A stretch of 64,000 nt of DNA from Marmoricola sp. (lineage in GTDB: Bacteria; Actinomycetota; Actinomycetes; Propionibacteriales; Nocardioidaceae). A model generated the notes under the pieces. That model ran no database searches. It worked only from the letters and a program-made list of their open reading frames with translations, and was not told the DNA's origin. The DNA lies in the NCBI GenBank assembly GCA_025964775.1, contig JAOPYE010000028.1:24860-88859 (forward strand). The letters are read 5' to 3'. Of this stretch, positions 32,067 through 39,533 are shown one piece after another (position 1 is the first letter of the stretch; each line of letters starts with the position of its first letter). Position numbers and translations under genes: made by a program.

Positions 32067-33482
32067 ATGCCGCGGCCGCTCCCGCGCCTGGCTGTGTGTG
32101 TGGACTTCGGCTCGACGTTCACCAAGGCGGCGCTGGTCGACGTCGCAGGCGCTCGCCTGGTTGCCACGTCCCAGCACCCGACGAGCCTGGCCACCGATGT
32201 CCTCGACGGGTACGACGCCTGCCTTGCTGACCTGATCGCCGAACATCCCGACGCGGCACAGGCGACCACGTTGGCGTGCTCGTCGGCCGGAGGAGGCCTG
32301 CGCATCGCGGTGATCGGCAACGAGGAGCTGGTCACCGCGGAAGCGGGCCGCCGGGTGGCGCTGTCCAGCGGAGGCAAGGTCGTCCTGGTCCTCGCCGGCG
32401 GTCTCGATGCCGACAAGCTGGTCGAGCTGCGCGACGCCGAACCGGACGTCCTGCTGCTCGTCGGGGGCACCGACGGCGGGAACTCCGAATCTCTCGTCGC
32501 TGACGCCGACGTCCTGTCCCGGGTGCCGTGGACCGGTCCGGTCGTCGTGGCAGGGGACGTCGACGCCCAGGGTGCCGTGGCGGCTGCCCTCGAGGTCTCG
32601 CCGACGCCGTACGTGCTCGCCGAGAACGTCGTGCCCCGGATCGGGGTGCTCGCACCGGTGTCTGCGCGTGAGGCGATCCGCGAGGTGTTCCTGGCGCACG
32701 TCATCGGGGGCAAGGACCTGAGCAAGCGACCCGAGTTCGTCGAGATGGTCCTCGGTGCGACGCCGGACGTCGTGCTGGTCGGGGTCGAGCTGCTGGCCGC
32801 CGCCCGGGGCGGGACAGCGCCTGGCACCGGGGTCGTGGTGGTCGACATCGGGGGTGCCACCACGGACGTGCACTCGGTCGTCGTACCGGATCCGGAGGAG
32901 GCGACGTTGTCCCGGGAGGTCGTGGCCACCTCGCCGGTGACGCGTACGGTCGAGGGCGATCTCGGGATGCGCTGGAGTGCCCTCACCACGGTTGAGGCCG
33001 CGATCGAGGCTGGACTCGAGTCCGAGGAGCTCCGCCCCGCCGCCGTACGCCGCACCGCTGACCCTGGCCTGCTGCCGGCCACTTCCACGGATCGTGGCGC
33101 AGACCTCCGCCTCGCTGCGGCGGCGAGCGTGCTGGCGCTGCGGCGCCACGCCGGTCGGTCCCAGGTCGTGCTCTCGCCGGCTGGTCGGGTCGTCGAACGC
33201 TCCGGCAAGGACCTGCGCGCGGTCGACCTGCTGATCGGGTCCGGGGGAGTGCTGCGCGCAGCCACCGCTGAGGAGGTGCGAGCCGTCTTCGCCCCGGCGA
33301 CCGGGACCCACCCGGACGGCTGGCAGTTCCCCGAGCGCCCCGTCGTGGACGTCGACACGCACTCGATCCTGGCCGCTGCCGGACTGATCGCGCTCCACGG
33401 CGGCGACGCGGCCGCGCACGAAGCAGCCCGGAGCCTGATCTGGAATACCGTGTCAGCGATGAGCAACGAGGTGAGCACGTGA
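32067..33482 (+). CDS. MutL/GlmL-family ATPase (glutamate mutase-associated type)
   Basis: A 471-residue actin-fold ATPase of the MutL family (PF13941), named after the protein encoded between the glutamate mutase subunits in clostridia and thought to reactivate B12-dependent mutases. Phosphate-binding motifs are VCVDFGSTFTKAAL (residues about 10-23), LLVGGTDGGNSES and VVVDIGGATTDVHSVV. It is unrelated to the mismatch-repair MutL. No glutamate mutase or other B12 mutase subunit lies in the window, so it is either an orphan or serves another enzyme. It begins 1 nt after the DUF202 stop, and its stop overlaps the next start (GTGA). Confidence 0.83.
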   Translation: MPRPLPRLAVCVDFGSTFTKAALVDVAGARLVATSQHPTSLATDVLDGYDACLADLIAEHPDAAQATTLACSSAGGGLRIAVIGNEELVTAEAGRRVALSSGGKVVLVLAGGLDADKLVELRDAEPDVLLLVGGTDGGNSESLVADADVLSRVPWTGPVVVAGDVDAQGAVAAALEVSPTPYVLAENVVPRIGVLAPVSAREAIREVFLAHVIGGKDLSKRPEFVEMVLGATPDVVLVGVELLAAARGGTAPGTGVVVVDIGGATTDVHSVVVPDPEEATLSREVVATSPVTRTVEGDLGMRWSALTTVEAAIEAGLESEELRPAAVRRTADPGLLPATSTDRGADLRLAAAASVLALRRHAGRSQVVLSPAGRVVERSGKDLRAVDLLIGSGGVLRAATAEEVRAVFAPATGTHPDGWQFPERPVVDVDTHSILAAAGLIALHGGDAAAHEAARSLIWNTVSAMSNEVST

Positions 33483-34669
33483 ACGAGCCCGACGAGTCCG
33501 CCAGCGACGGCGGCCGCCCGAGCTTCACCCGCGCCCAGATCCCCGCGGGCTTCGACCTGGCCGCGGCCTGGGCCTGGCGCTTCATCGTGATCACGGCGGC
33601 GGGCCTGATCATCCTGTACGCGATCAACCTCTTCTCAGAGATCTTCTTCCCGCTCGCGATCGCCCTGTTCATCGCGGCCCTCAGCGCCCCGGTCGTCGGA
33701 GTGCTCCAGCGGATCGGCCTGCCGCGCAAGCTCGCGGCCCTGCTGGTGGTGATCGGCGGCCTGGCGATCATCGGCCTCCTGATCACGTTCGTGACCCAGC
33801 AGATCGCCTCCGGCGCCGGCGACCTGTCGCAGAAGGTCGCCGACGGTCTCGGCGAGATCCGCAGCTGGCTCCAGACCGGCCCGTTGCACGCCAGCAACTC
33901 GCAGATCAACGACTGGATCGGCAAGGCCCAGGACTACGTCACGACCCAGGGCGGCGACCTGGCCAGCAAGGCCGGCACGCTCGGCTCGGCGGTCGGTCGC
34001 GTCCTCGCGGGCTTCTTCATCATCCTGTTCTCGACGTATTTCTTCCTCGCCGACGGCCACCTGATCTGGGCCTGGATAGTGCGGATCTTCCCGCGTGCCG
34101 CCCGCGAGCGCGCCGACTCCTCGGGCCGGGTCGCGTGGGTCTCGCTGACCCAGTTCGTCCGGGCCACCGTCCTGGTGGCCGGCACCGATGCCATCGGCAT
34201 CATGATCATCGCGGCGATCCTCAAGGTCCCGCTCGTCGCGCCGATCGGCGTGTTGGTCTTCCTCGGCGCCTTCGTACCGTTGGTCGGCGCCTTCGCCTCC
34301 GGGACCGTGGCGGTACTCGTGGCGCTCGTCGCGCACGGGCCCGTGGTCGCACTGATCATGCTCGGCGGAGTCGTGCTGGTCCAGCAGATCGAGGCGCACG
34401 TGCTGCAGCCGTTCCTGATGGGCCGGTTCGTGTCGGTGCACCCGTTGGGCGTGATCCTCGGGATCGCGGCCGGCATCATCGTCGCCGGGATCGCAGGTGC
34501 GCTGGTCGCGGTGCCGCTGGTGGCGACGATCAACGCCGTCGTCCAGCACCTGGCGTCCTTCACCGACGTCGGCGACGACGCCGAGGAAGCGGCCGCACAC
34601 GATCCCGGGCCGGATCCGGAGCTGGCGGCCGAGTCGCAGGCGATCCTCGACGCGGAGGGCCGGGAGTGA
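33479..34669 (+). CDS. AI-2E family (PerM/TqsA-type) transporter
   Basis: A 396-residue membrane protein of the AI-2 exporter-like family (UPF0118). Hydrophobic segments include FIVITAAGLIILYAINLF, LAALLVVIGGLAIIGLLITF and the paired helices at the C-terminal end (GVLVFLGAFVPLVGAFASG; ILGIAAGIIVAGIAGALVAVP); a polar stretch of about 90 residues in the middle is typical. The region IEAHVLQPFLMGRFVSVHPL is a family marker. Members have been linked to autoinducer export or Na+/H+ exchange; the cargo here is unknown. The GTG start overlaps the previous stop and its own stop overlaps ilvA (GTGA). Confidence 0.85.
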   Translation: MNEPDESASDGGRPSFTRAQIPAGFDLAAAWAWRFIVITAAGLIILYAINLFSEIFFPLAIALFIAALSAPVVGVLQRIGLPRKLAALLVVIGGLAIIGLLITFVTQQIASGAGDLSQKVADGLGEIRSWLQTGPLHASNSQINDWIGKAQDYVTTQGGDLASKAGTLGSAVGRVLAGFFIILFSTYFFLADGHLIWAWIVRIFPRAARERADSSGRVAWVSLTQFVRATVLVAGTDAIGIMIIAAILKVPLVAPIGVLVFLGAFVPLVGAFASGTVAVLVALVAHGPVVALIMLGGVVLVQQIEAHVLQPFLMGRFVSVHPLGVILGIAAGIIVAGIAGALVAVPLVATINAVVQHLASFTDVGDDAEEAAAHDPGPDPELAAESQAILDAEGRE

Positions 34670-35883
34670 GCACGGGATCGGTGCCGCAGCTCGACGACGT
34701 ACGCGCGGCGGCAGTGCTGCTGCGCGATGTCGCGATCACCACCCCGATGGAGGAGTCGCGCTGGCTCTCCGCGGTGGTCGGTGGGCCGGTGCTGCTGAAG
34801 TGCGAGAACCTCCAGCGCACCGGGTCGTTCAAGATCCGGGGTGCCTATGTCCGGATGGCGAACCTGTCCGCCGAGGAGCGGGCCCGCGGTGTCGTCGCGG
34901 CGTCAGCCGGCAACCACGCCCAGGGGGTGGCCCTTGCCGCCCGGATGCTCGGCATCAAGGCAACCGTCTTCATGCCGGAGGGTGCGCCGATCCCCAAGCT
35001 CAACGCCACCCGCGGGTACGGCGCCGAGGTGATCTTCCACGGCGCGATCCTGGACGAGGCACTCGTCCGGGCGATCGAGTACGCCGAGGAGACCGGCGCC
35101 GTCCTGATCCATCCGTTCGACCACCCCGATATCGTCGCGGGGCAGGCGACCTGCGGGCTGGAGATCCTCGAGCAGGCACCTCAGGCTGCGACCGTGCTGG
35201 TGCCGACCGGGGGCGGCGGACTGATCGCCGGGGTGGCCCTGGCCATCAAGGCGCTGCGGCCCGACGTACGGATCGTCGGGGTGCAGGCCGAGGGCGCTGC
35301 GGCCTACCCGGGCTCGCTGACGGCCGGCGAACCGGTAGCGCTCGCCTCGATGCGCACGATGGCCGACGGGATCGCGGTCGCGCGACCCGGCGTGGTCCCG
35401 TTCGCAGCGATCGAGCAGTACGTCGACGAGGTGGTCACCGTGACCGAGGAGTCGATCTCCCGGGCGCTGGTGCTGCTGCTCGAACGGGCCAAGGTCGTCG
35501 TCGAGCCGGCCGGCGCAGTCGCCGTGGCCGCGATCCTCGATCGGCCGGACGCCTATGCGACACCGGCCGTCGCGGTGCTCTCCGGCGGCAACGTCGACCT
35601 GCTCCTGCTCGCCAAGCTCATCCGGCACGGCCTCGCGTCGGCAGGCCGGTACCTGAACATCGGGGTCCGGATCCCGGACCGTCCCGGTGGTCTGGCGGCC
35701 TTGCTCGGCGGACTCGCGGCCGACGGGGCGAACGTGCTCGACGTGGTGCACGAACGGACGTCGGGTTCCCTGGACGTCGACGAGGTCGAGGTGCACGTCC
35801 AGCTCGAGACGCGGGGGCCCGAACATGCCGAAGCCGTGCTGGCGCACCTGCGCGAGCACGGCTACCGGGTTGCGGAGAGCTGA
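34666..35883 (+). CDS. ilvA: Threonine ammonia-lyase
   Basis: A 405-residue PLP enzyme that deaminates L-threonine to 2-oxobutanoate, the entry to isoleucine. The PLP lysine is K56 in TGSFKIRGA, with SAGNHAQGVA and the PLP-phosphate loop GGGGLIAGV. A single ACT-like domain (about residues 328-405, NIGVRIPDRPGGLAAL) follows the catalytic domain, making it the shorter TdcB/actinobacterial type. The GTG overlaps the stop of the AI-2E gene. 2-Oxobutanoate links this gene to metB in the same operon, since both enzymes sit at the threonine/homoserine branch. Confidence 0.92.
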   Translation: MSTGSVPQLDDVRAAAVLLRDVAITTPMEESRWLSAVVGGPVLLKCENLQRTGSFKIRGAYVRMANLSAEERARGVVAASAGNHAQGVALAARMLGIKATVFMPEGAPIPKLNATRGYGAEVIFHGAILDEALVRAIEYAEETGAVLIHPFDHPDIVAGQATCGLEILEQAPQAATVLVPTGGGGLIAGVALAIKALRPDVRIVGVQAEGAAAYPGSLTAGEPVALASMRTMADGIAVARPGVVPFAAIEQYVDEVVTVTEESISRALVLLLERAKVVVEPAGAVAVAAILDRPDAYATPAVAVLSGGNVDLLLLAKLIRHGLASAGRYLNIGVRIPDRPGGLAALLGGLAADGANVLDVVHERTSGSLDVDEVEVHVQLETRGPEHAEAVLAHLREHGYRVAES

Positions 35884-35886
35884 GAC

Positions 35887-36384
35887 TCAGCCGGTATAGG
35901 GCACCGCGTCCACGATCTCGACCTTGAGCATCGCGCCGTTCGGGGCCGGGTAGCTGACCTCGTCGCCCTTGGAGGCGCCGTTGATCGCCTCGCCGAGCGG
36001 TGACTGCGGCGAGTAGACCTGGACGTCGTCGCCGGCCATCTCGCGGGCACCGAGGAGGAACTGCTCGGTGTCGGTGTCGCCGACGAAGCGGATCGTGACG
36101 AGCATGCCGGGTTCGACCACGCCGTCATCGGCAGGGGTCTCGCCGACCCGGGCGTTCTTGAGCATCTCGACGAGCTGGGCGATCCGGCCGTCGAGCTTGC
36201 CGAGTTCCTCGCGGGCGGCGTGGTAGCCGCCGTTCTCCTTGAGGTCACCCTCGTCCCGGGCAGCGCTGACCTTCTCGACCACGCTGGCGCGAGCGGGACC
36301 ACGGAGGTCCTCGAGCTCAGCGGTCAGCTCGTCGTACTTGGCCTGGGTCAACCAGACGCCGTCGCGTTCTTCTGCCTGGGTCAT
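35887..36384 (-). CDS. greA: Transcription elongation factor GreA
   Basis: A 165-residue GreA, which rescues backtracked RNA polymerase by stimulating transcript cleavage. The N-terminal coiled coil (about residues 10-78) begins WLTQAKYDELTAELEDL and carries the acidic tip DEGDLKENGGYHAAREE, including the D-x-x-E pair that acts in the polymerase channel. The C-terminal domain ends with VYSPQSPLGEAINGASKGD. CAGGAG before the ATG at 36384 is the ribosome binding site. It is convergent with ilvA with 3 nt between. Confidence 0.95.
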   Translation of the reverse strand: MTQAEERDGVWLTQAKYDELTAELEDLRGPARASVVEKVSAARDEGDLKENGGYHAAREELGKLDGRIAQLVEMLKNARVGETPADDGVVEPGMLVTIRFVGDTDTEQFLLGAREMAGDDVQVYSPQSPLGEAINGASKGDEVSYPAPNGAMLKVEIVDAVPYTG

Positions 36385-36417
36385 GACTAGCAGCTCCTGG
36401 TATTCGGGGAAAGGATC

Positions 36418-36423
36418 AGCCTA
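36418..36423 (-). promoter_or_regulatory. Candidate -10 box of greA
   Basis: TAGGCT on the minus strand, 33 nt upstream of the greA start, leaving room for a short leader with the ribosome binding site. The -35 region is weak. Confidence 0.45.
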
Positions 36424-36465
36424 GCAATCCTCCGAGGGGCGTGCTCCCGCGTCGACCGGGGGTCC

Positions 36466-36849
36466 TCAGTGCCCGGTGCAGCTCATGCGCTGGACGGTGG
36501 TGGCCCGGTCGAAGGTTCGCAACGGGATCCAGTTGCCGCCGGCAGCCCGCATCTGCTGCACGGTCAGGTTGAGGTCGCCCACGATCGTGTGGTCCGCAGC
36601 GGTCGCCTCGAACAGGCAGGAACCCACCACGGACTCGTTGCGGAAACGCGTCTGGATCTTGATCCTGACCTGGTGCACGTTGACGACGTCGAACGAGGCG
36701 ATGTCGGCCTCGATCGCAGGGTTGCTGCGGAACCAGATCGCCCAGCCGAGCCAGCCGAGGAATAACGCGCAGATCAGGGTCGATACAACGATGAGCGTCC
36801 CGCGCCGAGTCCTGCTCGGGGTTCCGTACCGCTGTTGGAGGTCGCTCAC
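36466..36849 (-). CDS. DUF4307 membrane-anchored protein
   Basis: A 127-residue protein with a short basic cytosolic N-terminus ([13 protein letters not shown]), one membrane helix (about residues 18-37, [20 protein letters not shown]) and an extracytoplasmic beta-rich domain that ends RMSCTGH. It belongs to DUF4307, found almost only in actinobacteria and typically divergent from mca, as here. The GTG at 36849 is 24 nt from the mca start. Function unknown; the linkage hints at mycothiol or envelope detoxification. Confidence 0.85.
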   Translation of the reverse strand: MSDLQQRYGTPSRTRRGTLIVVSTLICALFLGWLGWAIWFRSNPAIEADIASFDVVNVHQVRIKIQTRFRNESVVGSCLFEATAADHTIVGDLNLTVQQMRAAGGNWIPLRTFDRATTVQRMSCTGH

Positions 36850-36860
36850 AGCCCCAACTC

Positions 36861-36866
36861 TAGGAT
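36861..36866 (+). promoter_or_regulatory. -10 box of a leaderless mca promoter
   Basis: TAGGAT is followed by 7 nt and then the mca ATG at 36874, so the transcript should start at or next to the start codon. Confidence 0.55.
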
Positions 36867-36873
36867 GGTCCCC

Positions 36874-37755
36874 ATGTCTGACCCGAAGCCGGACCGCGAT
36901 GGTCTGCGCCTGATGCACGTGCACGCCCATCCCGACGACGAGTCGAGCAAGGGGGCGGCGTCCACCGCGCGGTACGTCGCCGAGGGTGTCGACGTGCACG
37001 TCGTGACCTGCACCGGCGGCGAGCGCGGCTCGATCCTCAACCCCGGCATGGACCGTCCCGAGGTGCTCGAGAACATCACCGAGATCCGGCGCCAGGAGAT
37101 GGAGCGGGCTCGCGAGATCCTCGGCGTGTCCCAGGACTGGTTGGGCTTCGTCGACTCCGGATGGCCGGAGGGCGACCCGAAACCGCCGCTGCCTGAGGGC
37201 TGTTTCGGACTGGTTCCCCTGGACGAGGCGACCGAGCCGCTGGTCCGGCTGATCCGGCAGTTCCGGCCGCACGTGATGACCACGTACGACGAGAACGGCG
37301 GCTACCCGCATCCGGACCACATCAAGTGCCACGAGATCTCGATGGCCGCGTTCGAGGCGGCTGGCGACCCCGAGCGCTTTCCGGAGTCCGGCGAGCCGTG
37401 GCAGCCGCTGAAGCTGTACTACCAGCACGGGTTCAACCGGCCGCGGATGGTCGCGCTGCACGAGGCGCTGCTGGCACGCGGGCTCGAGTCGCCGTTCGTG
37501 GAGCGGATGGAGCAGTGGAAGCCGGACCCGAAGCACGATGCCCGGGTGACCACCCAGGTGCCGTGCGGCGAGTACTTCCCGGTCCGCGACCGGGCATTGA
37601 TCGCGCACGCGACCCAGATCGACCCCAACGGGTTCTTCTTCCAGGTCCCGATGGACCTGCAGCAGGCGGTCTGGCCGTGGGAGGACTTCGAGCTGGTGAC
37701 GAGCATGGTCGAGACCTCGACGCCGGAGGACGACCTGTTTGCCGGCATCAGATGA
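36874..37755 (+). CDS. mca: Mycothiol S-conjugate amidase
   Basis: A 293-residue zinc amidase of the MshB/Mca family that cleaves mycothiol-toxin conjugates, giving a mercapturic acid for export. Metal ligands are in AHPDDES (residues about 12-18) and HPDHIKCHE (about 148-156). The extra central segment ([20 protein letters not shown]) and the C-terminal block [24 protein letters not shown] distinguish Mca from the deacetylase MshB. The ATG at 36874 follows a -10 box by 7 nt. Its presence implies the cell makes mycothiol, which is limited to actinobacteria. Confidence 0.94.
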   Translation: MSDPKPDRDGLRLMHVHAHPDDESSKGAASTARYVAEGVDVHVVTCTGGERGSILNPGMDRPEVLENITEIRRQEMERAREILGVSQDWLGFVDSGWPEGDPKPPLPEGCFGLVPLDEATEPLVRLIRQFRPHVMTTYDENGGYPHPDHIKCHEISMAAFEAAGDPERFPESGEPWQPLKLYYQHGFNRPRMVALHEALLARGLESPFVERMEQWKPDPKHDARVTTQVPCGEYFPVRDRALIAHATQIDPNGFFFQVPMDLQQAVWPWEDFELVTSMVETSTPEDDLFAGIR

Positions 37756-37775
37756 GCACCTGAGATGATGGGGCG

Positions 37776-37994
37776 ATGAACACGATGATCGTCGCTCTCC
37801 ACGGCTTGGCCGCGATGGTCGACAAGGTCCCGACCGACAACGACGTCAAGGCCGGCTGGGTGGCGTTCGCCGTCTTCATCGGGCTGATCCTGGCCGTGGT
37901 GCTGCTCTGTGTGAGCCTGTACCGCCATCTCAACAAGGCGAAGCTGAACGCGGAGGCCGGCGTGTTCGGCGAGGACGACGCCCCGCAGTCCTGA
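37776..37994 (+). CDS. Small single-helix membrane protein
   Basis: A 72-residue protein with one strong membrane helix (about residues 27-49, GWVAFAVFIGLILAVVLLCVSL) and a charged C-terminal tail that ends DDAPQS. It begins 20 nt after mca; GATGAT at 37764-37769 with 6 nt to the ATG is a plausible leaderless promoter of its own. Similar small proteins commonly follow mca in actinobacteria. Function unknown. Confidence 0.78.
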   Translation: MNTMIVALHGLAAMVDKVPTDNDVKAGWVAFAVFIGLILAVVLLCVSLYRHLNKAKLNAEAGVFGEDDAPQS

Positions 37995-38020
37995 ATCGTT
38001 GGGCCCGTAGTCTGAAGGCC

Positions 38021-38443
38021 ATGGAGGACATCCCCACGCCCGCCTTCGAGCACGGCAAGCCGTATCCCGGTACGGACATCGTGGTGAGCTTCGAGGCGAG
38101 CCGCTGCCGGCACTTCGCGGAGTGCGTCCGCGGACTTCCGATGGTCTTCGACGTGGATCGACGGCCGTGGATCGACCCGGACGGTGCCGCGCCGGATGAG
38201 GTCGCCGAGGTCGTCCGGCGGTGTCCGTCGGGTGCCCTGCAGTACCGGCTGCGCGAGGGCCCTGATGAGGTCGGCGATGACATCACCTCGGTGGAGCAGC
38301 TCGACACCGGCCAGATCCTGCTGCGCGGACGCCTCGCCGTCAGAACTGGGGACGAGGTCCGCTCCGAGACCCGGATGGCTGCGTGCGGCTGCGGGGCCTC
38401 CTCGATGGTGCCGTACTGCGACGGTGCCTGCGTGGCAGGCTGA
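38021..38443 (+). CDS. Iron-sulfur protein: Fer4_19 ferredoxin domain plus variant CDGSH domain
   Basis: A 140-residue two-domain iron-sulfur protein. The N-terminal half is a Fer4_19-type domain (C29, H31, C35 in CRHFAECVRGLPMVFD and C68 in RRCPSGAL). The C-terminal end is CDGSH-like: C122 and C124 (ACGCGASS), then C133 in PYCDG. The fourth cluster ligand, normally the His of the CDGSH signature, is Cys here (C137 in CDGACV). A Cys4 ligand set would alter redox potential and pH dependence of a [2Fe-2S] cluster. TAGTCT at 38008-38013 and 7 nt to the ATG make a leaderless promoter. Electron transfer is the likely role; the partner is unknown. Confidence 0.85.
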   Translation: MEDIPTPAFEHGKPYPGTDIVVSFEASRCRHFAECVRGLPMVFDVDRRPWIDPDGAAPDEVAEVVRRCPSGALQYRLREGPDEVGDDITSVEQLDTGQILLRGRLAVRTGDEVRSETRMAACGCGASSMVPYCDGACVAG

Positions 38444-38841
38444 CCCGGTGTCCCCGCCCCTCCTTGGGTCGGTTGTGTCAAGTGCCGAAGGGCCCGGATG
38501 AGTGCCCTGGTGAGCCGTCAGCATCGGTCGACGAGCGCCGAAGGTTCCAGGTACGCACAGCAAGCACCGCGGTTCACCGCATCAACGCGGTGCCCTGGAC
38601 TGCTGCGCGAAACGCGGCGTACGCGCGGCTTCCCTGGCCCATCGCGTCGCCGGCCGAAACAGTGCCCGCCCGGAGAAGGACGGGGGTCCTGGCGGGCACT
38701 GTCTTCGTGCACCCGAGTCCCACGGAAAGCAGCACACTGGCCGCATTCCGGTTATGAGATTTCGGTGCCGATCTCGGGCAGGGCGCGTGGGCCAGAGCAA
38801 TAGTGGGTAGGTCGGTGGTGATGACCAATGGAGGTTCGTTG
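38444..38841. other. Gene-free stretch of about 400 bp
   Basis: No frame here has coding character in my reading. The only clear structure is the hairpin at 38659-38702. The last 100 bp are less GC-rich and presumably hold the promoter of the next gene; I could not assign hexamers. Confidence 0.5.
38659..38702. terminator. Terminator-like hairpin
   Basis: ACAGTGCCCGCC (38659-38670) pairs perfectly with 38691-38702; within the loop AGGAC (38677-38681) pairs with GTCCT (38686-38690). It is followed by TCTTCG on the plus strand. It lies 215 nt after the iron-sulfur gene, so it ends a long 3' region or an unseen transcript. Confidence 0.6.
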
Positions 38842-39381
38842 ATGGAAGCTGATCTGCTCGATCTCTATGGGCGTGCCAGCGAGTGGTCCCTCGACAAGGT
38901 GCGCGGTGCGACGGCAAGCCTGAACACCGCTACCGGGTGTGACGACTGGGACGTCAGGACTTTGCTGAACCACATGCTCGAAACTCAGCGGTTCTTCGTC
39001 GGGTCCGCCCGCGGACGAGATGCATCGCCGCCGTCACCGACACCACCACACGTACTGACCGATGACCCAGCCGCCGACTTCGAACGCGCGCGCACCGAAA
39101 CAGTCGCTACGTTCGGCGCGCCGGGGGTGATCGAGAGAACCGGACCGTCGTTAGGCATCGCCTTCAGCGATCAACTCCTGCACGGCTGGGACCTAGCGAA
39201 GGCAACCGGCCAGGACACGACGATGCCCGCGGGGTTGGCCGAAGCGGCGTACGGGATCATCCATGGACGATTCACCGAGGACCAGCGCAAGGGTGTCTTC
39301 AAGCCCGAGATCGAGATCGCTGCCAATGCCTCATCACAGGACCGTCTGCTCGCCTACACGGGGCGAGACCCGTCACGCTGA
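38842..39381 (+). CDS. TIGR03086/DinB-like metal-binding protein
   Basis: A 179-residue protein of the mycothiol-dependent maleylpyruvate isomerase-like (DinB fold) group. The N-terminal helix bundle includes WDVRTLLNHMLETQRFFVG with the first metal histidine (LNHML), and the second site is in SDQLLHGWDLAKATG (H followed by D). The C-terminal part KPEIEIAANASSQDRLLAYTGRDP is the TIGR03086 family signature. GGAGG before the ATG at 38842 supports that start. The family comprises thiol-transferase-like enzymes, mostly with unknown substrates; the presence of mca fits mycothiol as thiol. Confidence 0.85.
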   Translation: MEADLLDLYGRASEWSLDKVRGATASLNTATGCDDWDVRTLLNHMLETQRFFVGSARGRDASPPSPTPPHVLTDDPAADFERARTETVATFGAPGVIERTGPSLGIAFSDQLLHGWDLAKATGQDTTMPAGLAEAAYGIIHGRFTEDQRKGVFKPEIEIAANASSQDRLLAYTGRDPSR

Positions 39382-39533
39382 CATCTGCCATCCCATGGCG
39401 GTTCGCGAGACTCCGGCTTTCCTTGCCACGCCTGCCGACGGGTTGCTGATCGGCCCAGGCTGAGCGGTCGTCCGTTGGTCCGCCCGTCGGTCCGGGGGTG
39501 GTCGGCGGGCGTGAGGCTGGTCAAGATGAGTCC

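Noticed and set aside
31430..33478. A 682-codon minus-strand frame opposite metB and the MutL-type gene
   Set aside because: Ser/Thr/Arg-rich shadow of clearly conserved plus-strand genes.
32067..33482. Mismatch-repair MutL
   Set aside because: The protein has an actin-like ATPase fold with DFGSTFTK and DIGGATTD motifs, not the GHKL ATPase of repair MutL.
39382..39533. N-terminal extension of the antiporter or an additional small gene
   Set aside because: No convincing start or ribosome binding site, and the predicted peptide has no membrane or domain features.
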